Part shown: positions 1 through 5,134 of the stretch, piece after piece | How the letters are laid out: each line of letters begins with the position of its first letter | Position numbering within the stretch: position 1 is the stretch's first letter | Assembly (NCBI GenBank): GCA_019308145.1 | Contig: JAFDIG010000050.1 | Span: 1 to 10,624, forward strand | Origin: Deltaproteobacteria bacterium | GTDB taxonomy: Bacteria; Desulfobacterota; JAFDIG01 | DNA length: 10,624 bases | Reading direction: 5' to 3' | Position numbers and translations under genes: made by a program | Notes under the pieces: model-generated | What the model was told of the DNA's origin: nothing | Database searches by the model: none | What the model saw: the letters and a program-made list of their open reading frames with translations, nothing else

Positions 1-177
1 CTTGGATATTTTGAAAAAGATATCTCCCCTCCTCCAAAGATAGCGTTAGAGAAGATTGTTCATTGGCAAAGCTGGAAAGGGGGAATTCCACAAGGAGTTA
101 TCGACAAGATTACAAAGTCTGGCCCTCTATCAGTATTTAAAAGGTTTGTTAAAGCATTGACCATTAAAAAGAGGTAA
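1..177 (+). CDS. 3' end of an unrecognised protein (partial)
   Basis: Frame 1 is open from the left edge to TAA at 175-177 and gives the last 58 residues of a protein that begins outside the window. The tail is basic and contains a PPPK stretch, a Trp-rich HWQSWKGG segment and ends in KKR. No motif lets me name a family. It is codirectional with the hydrolase that starts 7 bp downstream, and the AAGAGG near its own stop codon is the only ribosome-binding candidate for that gene. The two are therefore probably cotranscribed. Codon use looks like that of the neighbours, which supports a real gene end rather than a chance frame. Confidence 0.6.
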   Translation, partial: LGYFEKDISPPPKIALEKIVHWQSWKGGIPQGVIDKITKSGPLSVFKRFVKALTIKKR

Positions 178-184
178 AAATAAG

Positions 185-913
185 ATGTCAGATAAATGGA
201 AAATAACAATTGTATGTGATAACAATCCTTATCTTCAAGGACTTAAAACAGGATGGGGATTCTCTGCTTTGATTTCATCAGAAGATGAAAAGATCCTCTT
301 TGATACAGCCGAATCTGACTCTATTTTGAGATATAATATGGATAAACTTGGTATAAATCCAAAGGAAATTAACAAGCTCTTTTTATCACATGCCCACGGT
401 GATCACACAGGAGGTTTAGGATATTTTTTAAGCATCAATCCATATGTTTCTATTTATTTCCCAAAATCCTTTCCTGATAACTTTTCAAAGCAACTAACAA
501 AAATAGGTTCTACTCCAATTCCTATAAAGGATGCATATGAGATATCAAAAAACATATCATCTACAGGGGAGCTTTTAACTGGTTTTATTCCAGAACATGC
601 TATGGTAATCAGTACACCTGAAGGCTTAGTAATCATAACAGGTTGTGCACATCCTGGTTTGATCCCTATTGTTGAAAAGGCAAAAATGATATACAAAAGT
701 GAACCATATCTTCTTTTAGGCGGTTTCCACTTTTTTGATAAAGGTTTAGGTGATGTTTTCTTTATTGCTAATAAACTAAAAGAGATGGGTATAAAATATG
801 TTGCACCGTGCCATTGCACAGGACAAAATGGCATAGCCTGGCTTCATGAGATATTTGGTAACAATCTAATTACTGTAGGTGTGGGAAAAGTGGTTGAGCT
901 ACCCATCTCTTAA
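185..913 (+). CDS. MBL-fold metallohydrolase, MJ0301-like
   Basis: The 242-residue protein has the metal-binding signature HxHxDH at H69-A-H71-G-D73-H74, followed by GG. Later ligands are visible as H156 in GCAHPG, H182 in GGFHFF and H210 in PCHCTG. This set of motifs is typical of the subfamily around archaeal MJ0301, described as a dihydropterin-ribofuranosyl-aminobenzene-phosphate synthase of methanopterin synthesis. Bacterial relatives are widespread and mostly have no proven substrate, so the pterin role should not be transferred. There is no signal peptide, so it is likely cytosolic. ATG at 185 is chosen because AGAGG sits at a usable distance upstream and the start falls 7 bp after the preceding stop. 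Its TAA lies only 6 bp from the stop of the convergent gene. Confidence 0.85.
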   Translation: MSDKWKITIVCDNNPYLQGLKTGWGFSALISSEDEKILFDTAESDSILRYNMDKLGINPKEINKLFLSHAHGDHTGGLGYFLSINPYVSIYFPKSFPDNFSKQLTKIGSTPIPIKDAYEISKNISSTGELLTGFIPEHAMVISTPEGLVIITGCAHPGLIPIVEKAKMIYKSEPYLLLGGFHFFDKGLGDVFFIANKLKEMGIKYVAPCHCTGQNGIAWLHEIFGNNLITVGVGKVVELPIS

Positions 914-919
914 AAAATG

Positions 920-1366
920 TTATCTTATTGTAAATTTAACCTTCAATGGCTCAGATATATTTCCTTTTGGTGCAAAAAACCTTAGACGCCATTCGCCAGG
1001 CTTAGCCCTATGTGTTCTTTCGTTATCTTTCTGATCCCATGTCCATACAAGTGGTGTTTCAAGATTCAAAGTCGTTCCAAAAGGATTTTTTCTGCTTGTA
1101 TAGAATTCCCTCCATTTGTTATTATCTTTCTTTTTTGAAATAACATAATAAGAACCTTCCAAATTAGCAGGTGTATCATCAACCCCAGCATGTTTATAAA
1201 GCATGAATTTGACCGTCTCACCAACTTGATAATTATGCTTCTTTACATAAAGAGCTAATCCTCCTCCAGGTTTGGGTGGCGGTCTCCATGCCAAGCTCTC
1301 TAATGCAAATGAAGAAAAAAAGATAAATAAAGCAAATGCCATGGTTAGAATAATTGTTTTTTTCAT
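920..1366 (-). CDS. Secreted Ig-like / BsuPI-like domain protein
   Basis: This 148-residue protein starts with a clear Sec signal peptide: Lys2-Lys3, a hydrophobic core to about residue 22, and a likely cleavage after SLA at residue 26. The mature part begins with a Pro/Gly-rich WRPPPKPGGG linker. It then has beta-strand patterns: YQVGETVKF near 46-54, VWTWDQ at 108-112 and PGEWRLRFF near 123-131. The closing strand is KFTIR. The order of strands and the W-D ... PG-E/Y-x-L turn resemble the BsuPI-type Ig-like proteinase inhibitor domain, but I infer this by pattern only. AAGGAGG lies 5 bases before ATG, a strong ribosome-binding site. It looks monocistronic, with a promoter at 1396-1424. Function unknown; periplasmic or extracellular location is the safe statement. 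Confidence 0.75.
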   Translation of the reverse strand: MKKTIILTMAFALFIFFSSFALESLAWRPPPKPGGGLALYVKKHNYQVGETVKFMLYKHAGVDDTPANLEGSYYVISKKKDNNKWREFYTSRKNPFGTTLNLETPLVWTWDQKDNERTHRAKPGEWRLRFFAPKGNISEPLKVKFTIR

Positions 1367-1395
1367 ATTTCCTCCTTTAGTATTAAATTTTGTTA

Positions 1396-1424
1396 AATTT
1401 AATAGATTATAATATTGATGTCAA
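1396..1424 (-). promoter_or_regulatory. Sigma70-type promoter of the secreted Ig-like gene
   Basis: On the minus strand a perfect TTGACA (1419-1424) is followed after 17 bases by TAAATT (1396-1401). Transcription would begin near 1389, leaving a leader of about 20 bases that carries AAGGAGG. The -35 lies inside a near-palindrome ATTGA-TG-TCAAT (1414-1425), which could be an operator. Confidence 0.55.
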
Positions 1425-1460
1425 TAAAAAAAGAGAATAAAGTAATTTAATTTATCACAT

Positions 1461-1488
1461 AATATCTTATGCAACATCAATATCTTAT
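1461..1488. repeat. Two direct repeats AATATCTTAT, 18 bp apart
   Basis: AATATCTTAT occurs at 1461-1470 and again at 1479-1488. Between and overlapping them, ACATCAATAT (1474-1483) is the exact inverted copy of ATATTGATGT at 1412-1421, which overlaps the -35 of the minus-strand promoter. The region is very AT-rich, so chance is possible. The 10-bp exact matches in a divergent intergenic gap of 253 bp still make regulator binding plausible. Confidence 0.35.
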
Positions 1489-1504
1489 AAAAATAAGAGA
1501 GATT

Positions 1505-1527
1505 AACTTTTAACATCGTTAAAAGTT
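1505..1527. other. Perfect 10-bp inverted repeat in the divergent gap
   Basis: AACTTTTAAC (1505-1514) and GTTAAAAGTT (1518-1527) are exact complements with a 3-base centre ATC, followed by a T-rich stretch TCATTTTTT. No gene ends nearby on either strand, so a terminator role has nothing to terminate. An operator or a 5' leader element for the peptidase-der transcript is more likely. A second, weaker inverted repeat AAAACAAA/TTTGTTTT lies at 1562-1582. Confidence 0.4.
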
Positions 1528-1619
1528 TCATTTTTTACCTTTATTATGTTATTAAATATACAAAACAAAAATAATTTGTTTTATTACATTTTATAGAAGA
1601 TTATAGTAAGGAATTCTTT

Positions 1620-2423
1620 ATGAAAAAAACAAAATCAATCATCTTCTTTTTTATCTTACTGTTAATTATTCCTTCTTTCTTATATGGTTTAGAAGAAAAA
1701 GAAAAAATAGAGACAGATAATTTTGTTATTTTATTCAGACATGAAGAAAAAGATTATGCAGAAAATGTTTTAGAATGGATTGAAGAAGCAAGAGAAAAAC
1801 TAAACCCTATATTTGACTTCTCCCCTAAAAGGAGATTATATATAAATATTGCTCACAGATTGAGGGGTTTCGCAGCTCCTGATGCCCGTGCCCAATACCT
1901 TCCTTTAAATCATACAATACAGATACTTTCAATAACAACTTTTAAAAATAATAACGCAAACCTGCTTTATTTAAAAGGAATTCTATGGCATGAATATATA
2001 CATTTTATCCAGCATGAAATTTTGGGTATAAGATTTAGGAATATGCCTAAATGGTTGATGGAAGGAATGGCAGACTATTTTGGAAGAGGAAAAAGTGGTT
2101 TTAAGATTGTTCCTCATCTCTTGTGGCTTGAAGGGGGAAATTTTTTAGCAAAACATAGAATTCCTACATTAAAAGAACTTAATTATATGTTTAAAATAAA
2201 TCCATCATCTTCTACTCTTTATTTTTTTTCATACCATATATGTAAATTTATTACTGAGAAAACCAACGAAGCTACTTTAATCGATATGTTATATGACTTA
2301 AAAAAAGGAGATAAGATAGAAAAAATAATCCAAAATCGACTAAATCTTGATATCTTAGAGATGGAAAAAGAGTTCAAGAGATACTTGATATCACATTACA
2401 AGATTGTCTCAAAAAATGAATAA
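1620..2423 (+). CDS. Exported zinc metallopeptidase, peptidase MA-like
   Basis: The 267-residue protein opens with a signal peptide (KK, hydrophobic residues 7-22, likely cleavage after LYG). The zinc site is HEYIH at H124-E125-H128 with the third ligand probably E148 in MEGMADYF. This is the gluzincin arrangement of peptidase MA-like proteins. The catalytic residues are intact, so activity is expected, in the periplasm or at the outer face of the inner membrane. The C-terminal third is helical with no TPR repeats, shorter than many relatives. AAGGA at 1608-1612, 7 bases before the ATG, supports the start. Its stop TAA (2421-2423) overlaps the start of der by 8 bases, so the two share a transcript and probably coupled translation. 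Substrate is unknown. Confidence 0.8.
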   Translation: MKKTKSIIFFFILLLIIPSFLYGLEEKEKIETDNFVILFRHEEKDYAENVLEWIEEAREKLNPIFDFSPKRRLYINIAHRLRGFAAPDARAQYLPLNHTIQILSITTFKNNNANLLYLKGILWHEYIHFIQHEILGIRFRNMPKWLMEGMADYFGRGKSGFKIVPHLLWLEGGNFLAKHRIPTLKELNYMFKINPSSSTLYFFSYHICKFITEKTNEATLIDMLYDLKKGDKIEKIIQNRLNLDILEMEKEFKRYLISHYKIVSKNE

Positions 2424-3735
2424 AAAGCTTGTAGCAATAATCGGACAGCCAAACGTAGGAAAATCTACCCTTTTTAATAGAATGGCTGGATATAAAAAGG
2501 CAATAGTTCAAGAGGTGCCAGGGGTTACAAGGGATTTAAATTATGCTGACGTCACCTGGCATGGAAGATCCTTTATGGTAATAGATACTGGTGGACTTGA
2601 CCTTGGTAGCAAAGAAGGACTATCTGTTTTGGTAAAACAGCAGTGCCAACTTGCTATTGAAGAAGCAGATCTCATTTTATTTATTATGGATGGAAAGGCA
2701 GGTTTAACACCACTGGATGAAGAGATCGCAAAGATTTTAAGGGAGCAAAAAAAGGATGTGTTTTTTATTGTAAATAAAATAGATGATCCTTCCCATACTG
2801 ATAAAATATTCGATTTCTATAAATTAGGGGTAGAAAAGATATATCCATTGTCTGCTTCTCATGGATATGGTTTCCATCAACTTATGGAAGAAATTATACA
2901 AAAGTTTGGAGTTGAGGAAACAGTTTTAGAAGAAAGAGAAGAAGATAAGATAAAGGTCGCAGTTGTTGGTAGACCAAATGTTGGTAAGTCTTCAATTGTT
3001 AATAGTATATTAGGCTACAATAGGGTGCTGGTAAGCGAATCCCCTGGAACTACAAGAGATGCAATAGATACACCTTTTAGGTTCAAAGACGAAGAATATA
3101 TCCTTATTGATACAGCTGGGATAAGAAAAAAAAGCAGGATATCACTGAGGCTTGAGAAGTATAGTGTTGTAAAAGCAATAAAATCAATTGAAAGAGCTGA
3201 TATTGTTCTCCATATCATAGATGCAACAGAGGGGGTAACAGAACAAGATACAAAAATAGCAGGAGTCATCCAAGAAAAAGGACGAGGTATAGTGATAGTA
3301 GTAAACAAATGGGATCTGATAAAAAAAGATACAAAATCAGTTGATATTTGGAAAAAAAGCATTCAAACAAGGATTAAACATCTATCATTTGCCCCTATAA
3401 TTTTTGTTTCAGCAAAAACAAAAAAGCGAATAATCAATATTTTGGAATATGTTAATAGAGTTTATAAAGAGTATATAAAAAGGATACCTACTCATGAACT
3501 TAATCTATTTTTAAAAGAGATATCAAAGAAAAAAACTCCTCCTATGTATAAAGGTAAAATTGTAAAACTTTATTATATAGCCCAAGTAGAGATATGCCCA
3601 CCAACCTTTGTTATCTTTACAAATTATCCTAAAGGAATTCATTTTTCATATCAAAGATATATAATAAATAGATTAAGGGAAAAGTATAGCTTTGAAGGCA
3701 TTCCTATAAGATTGTTTTTTAAAAAAAGAGGATAA
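2416..3735 (+). CDS. der: GTPase Der (EngA), ribosome assembly
   Basis: Der has two GTPase domains in tandem and helps mature the 50S ribosomal subunit. Counting from ATG at 2416 (439 residues), the first domain shows GQPNVGKS (10-17), DTGG (57-60) and NKID (120-123). The second shows GRPNVGKSS (185-193), DTAG (233-236) and NKWD (297-300). A KH-like C-terminal domain follows, ending in KKRG. The frame is open back to TTG at 2404. I prefer ATG 2416 because it places the G1 motif at the usual distance from the N-terminus (MNKKLVAIIGQPNVGKST), and neither start has a clear Shine-Dalgarno sequence. That lack, with the 8-base overlap with the peptidase gene, suggests translation by coupling. Residue 11 is Gln where most Der proteins have Arg; this is tolerated in some. 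Confidence 0.96.
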   Translation: MNKKLVAIIGQPNVGKSTLFNRMAGYKKAIVQEVPGVTRDLNYADVTWHGRSFMVIDTGGLDLGSKEGLSVLVKQQCQLAIEEADLILFIMDGKAGLTPLDEEIAKILREQKKDVFFIVNKIDDPSHTDKIFDFYKLGVEKIYPLSASHGYGFHQLMEEIIQKFGVEETVLEEREEDKIKVAVVGRPNVGKSSIVNSILGYNRVLVSESPGTTRDAIDTPFRFKDEEYILIDTAGIRKKSRISLRLEKYSVVKAIKSIERADIVLHIIDATEGVTEQDTKIAGVIQEKGRGIVIVVNKWDLIKKDTKSVDIWKKSIQTRIKHLSFAPIIFVSAKTKKRIINILEYVNRVYKEYIKRIPTHELNLFLKEISKKKTPPMYKGKIVKLYYIAQVEICPPTFVIFTNYPKGIHFSYQRYIINRLREKYSFEGIPIRLFFKKRG

Positions 3736-3818
3736 AAAGTTTAATGTAAAAAATTATAATAATTACTGGACATTAAAGCTAAATCTTCAAGTAAATACAA
3801 TTTTTAGGATGATAACCC

Positions 3819-3851
3819 CTTAAAAAGGAACATTTTTTAAGATTTCCTTTT
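3819..3851 (+). terminator. Possible terminator hairpins after der
   Basis: Two mutually exclusive 8-bp hairpins overlap here: CTTAAAAA (3819-3826) with TTTTTAAG (3834-3841), and AAAAGGAA (3823-3830) with TTCCTTTT (3844-3851). They are AT-rich and lack a proper T-run immediately after, so termination would be weak. They are the only hairpins between der and the RNA gene promoter. The rest of 3736-3879 shows nothing I can name. Confidence 0.3.
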
Positions 3852-3879
3852 AAATAAATTACTTTTTTAAAAACTTCTC

Positions 3880-3907
3880 TTGACAAAAGGAAAAAAAGTT
3901 TTATCAT
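3880..3907 (+). promoter_or_regulatory. Sigma70-type promoter of the structured RNA
   Basis: A perfect TTGACA (3880-3885) is followed after 16 bases by TATCAT (3902-3907), a 5 of 6 match to TATAAT. Transcription would begin near 3914. No protein gene starts downstream on this strand, so the promoter fits an RNA gene. Confidence 0.6.
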
Positions 3908-3913
3908 TATATA

Positions 3914-4135
3914 TAAAGAGGAATAAAAATCATTTCATCTGCCGTGTCCGTGATTATGCTAAACTTCGGTTAGGGTAATCAAGAATTAATATGTGGGGCC
4001 GGAAAATGAACCCAATTGCGGGTTCGGAACCCGGAGCACACTTTGACCAAGGTACACTAACGAAGAAAGCTAAACGGCACGGGCGGATTTTAAAAGGGCA
4101 GGAATTAGTGCTGGTTCCTGCCCTTTCAAATTTTT
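3914..4135 (+). ncRNA. Standalone structured RNA, family unassigned (6S-like?)
   Basis: The stretch is far richer in G+C than its surroundings and folds in one consistent way. A closing stem pairs 3937-3951 with 4074-4088: 14 pairs, with one bulge on each side. Inside it, 3952-3980 forms a hairpin capped by C(UUCG)G at 3964-3969. A second compound hairpin at 3992-4040 stacks UGUG/CACA, CCGG/CCGG and GAACCC/GGGUUC (4008-4013 with 4020-4025). A single-stranded part (4041-4073) contains UUUGACCAAGG. The plus strand is supported by the UUCG loop, a U-G pair in the closing stem, and its own promoter. The closing stem, internal open region and a CACUUUGACCAAGG stretch recall 6S RNA, the RNA polymerase-binding regulator, but hairpin 1 and the short apical arm do not fit well. 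I saw no SRP, tmRNA or RNase P hallmarks. Confidence 0.6.
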
Positions 4136-4828
4136 CCAAACCTTTTCAACCTCTTTTTGAATCTTAGAAAAATCATCAGGTGAAAATGGACTTTTTTTTG
4201 CGAAAAGGGGGTCCATCACCTCCTCTCCAGGATTAAAATTCTGTAAAGTATATCTCTTTGCCTTTTTAATAAAGGAAACAATATCTATAATATCATCAAG
4301 ATGATGCAAATCAGGCACAATGGTTGTCCGAAATTCATGATCAATACCTGAATCTATTATAATGTTAATAGACTCCTTTATCTTACTTATATCAACATCC
4401 ACACCAGCAGATAATCTATATTTTTCTTTACTTAGAGGTGCTTTTATATCCATAGCAACATATTCTATCTTTTTATTATTTATCATGGATAAAAGAACGT
4501 CAGGATGAGAGCCATTTGTATCAAGTTTTACACCAAAACCGAGATCATGGATCTTATCAATTATGGTACCAAGAAATGGATGCATTGTTGGTTCTCCTCC
4601 TGTAATACAAACACCATCTACCCATCCAGAAAGAGTTTTAAGCTTTTTTAATATCAATTCTAATGGGATAGTCTCATATTTATTAGGCTCAAGAACAAGA
4701 GTCCGATTATGACAAAATGGACAACGAAAATTACATCTTGGTAAAAAGATTACAGATGCTATCTTGCCTTTCCAATCAAGAAAAGATGTCTCAATAAATC
4801 CTTTAATCTCTACTTTTTCTTTTTTCAT
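4070..4828 (-). CDS. nrdG: Anaerobic RNR-activating radical SAM protein (NrdG type)
   Basis: This protein would use SAM and a [4Fe-4S] cluster to place the glycyl radical on NrdD. The cluster motif CxxxCxxC is at C32-NFR-C36-PF-C39, preceded by FLDWKGKIASVIFLPR and followed by the SAM-binding CITGGEPT. At 252 residues it fits the longer NrdG2 kind rather than the roughly 150-residue E. coli NrdG. It is third in the nrdD operon, 20 bp after the redoxin gene. No Shine-Dalgarno is evident before ATG 4828, so coupling or a weak site is likely. The last 20 or so residues (KGQEPALIPALLKSARAV) are encoded by the hairpin and by antisense of the structured RNA. This tail looks appended rather than part of the fold. 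The mRNA would lack a stop codon if transcription ended at that hairpin. Confidence 0.88.
   Translation of the reverse strand: MKKEKVEIKGFIETSFLDWKGKIASVIFLPRCNFRCPFCHNRTLVLEPNKYETIPLELILKKLKTLSGWVDGVCITGGEPTMHPFLGTIIDKIHDLGFGVKLDTNGSHPDVLLSMINNKKIEYVAMDIKAPLSKEKYRLSAGVDVDISKIKESINIIIDSGIDHEFRTTIVPDLHHLDDIIDIVSFIKKAKRYTLQNFNPGEEVMDPLFAKKSPFSPDDFSKIQKEVEKVWKNLKGQEPALIPALLKSARAV
4093..4135 (+). terminator. 12-bp hairpin ending the RNA gene
   Basis: AAAGGGCAGGAA (4093-4104) pairs perfectly with TTCCTGCCCTTT (4115-4126) around a 10-base loop. CAAA and then five T follow (4131-4135). On the opposite strand the same hairpin is followed only by TTTT and A-rich sequence, so plus-strand termination is favoured, though either could work. 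The hairpin lies inside the C-terminal codons of the minus-strand activase gene, which is unusual. Confidence 0.6.
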
Positions 4829-4848
4829 AACAAAACCATAATATAAGG

Positions 4849-5106
4849 TTATCTAAGATATGATTTAATTTCATCAAGTTGAGGTACTACACCCCTCCAT
4901 TGGGCTACTGTTGTTTCAGATTCATCCTCCAAAATGATTGTTGGAGTTGCCATAACGCTATAAAAAGCAGCCTCTGCTAAACCATCTGGAGTTTCAATAT
5001 TATAGTGAAAAACTGGGAAACCCTCTGATTTAAGAATCTCACCTATCTTTTCAGCAGCTGGGCAAAAATGACATCCTGGTTTAACAAAGATCTTGACTGA
5101 ACCCAT
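4849..5106 (-). CDS. Thioredoxin/NrdH-like redoxin of the nrdD operon
   Basis: This 85-residue thioredoxin-fold protein has a redox site GCHFCP (C12 and C15) after the first strand and the cis-proline signature VMATPT (P55). The size matches NrdH/glutaredoxin-like proteins. It sits between nrdD and the activase with 28 and 20 bp gaps and has a strong AAGGAGGAG 5 bases before ATG. The position suggests it reduces the NrdD active-site disulfide. Some class III reductase lineages are known to use thioredoxin or NrdH-like donors in place of formate. That it does so here is inference. A general thiol reductase role is the alternative. Confidence 0.85.
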   Translation of the reverse strand: MGSVKIFVKPGCHFCPAAEKIGEILKSEGFPVFHYNIETPDGLAEAAFYSVMATPTIILEDESETTVAQWRGVVPQLDEIKSYLR

Positions 5107-5134
5107 AATATCTCCTCCTTTTTATTAAGAAATT

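Noticed and set aside
454..834. 126-codon frame opposite the MBL hydrolase
   Set aside because: It is a shadow of a gene with clear catalytic motifs.
4014..4022. Group I intron P-element-like AATTGCGGG
   Set aside because: A short match only; no P7/R/S elements or flanking split gene were seen, and the whole unit is too short.
4018..4050. tRNA or tmRNA end: T-arm-like GCGGGTTCGGAACCC followed further on by GACCA
   Set aside because: There is no acceptor-stem partner, no D or anticodon arm, the T-stem has only four good pairs, and GACCA is not at the right distance. The stretch fits better as part of the compound hairpin.
3914..4135. SRP RNA, RNase P RNA or a riboswitch
   Set aside because: The SRP GGAA-type apical loop and symmetric loop are missing, as is the RNase P GAGGAAAGUCC element. 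No protein gene follows on the plus strand for a riboswitch to control.
3954..4139. 61-codon minus-strand frame overlapping the activase end
   Set aside because: It overlaps a well-supported gene in another frame and is antisense to a structured RNA; no family features.
3991..4167. 58-codon plus-strand reading frame through the RNA (starts MWGRKMNP)
   Set aside because: No ribosome-binding site; it runs across stems and the terminator hairpin and into antisense of the activase gene. G+C-rich sequence simply lacks stops here.
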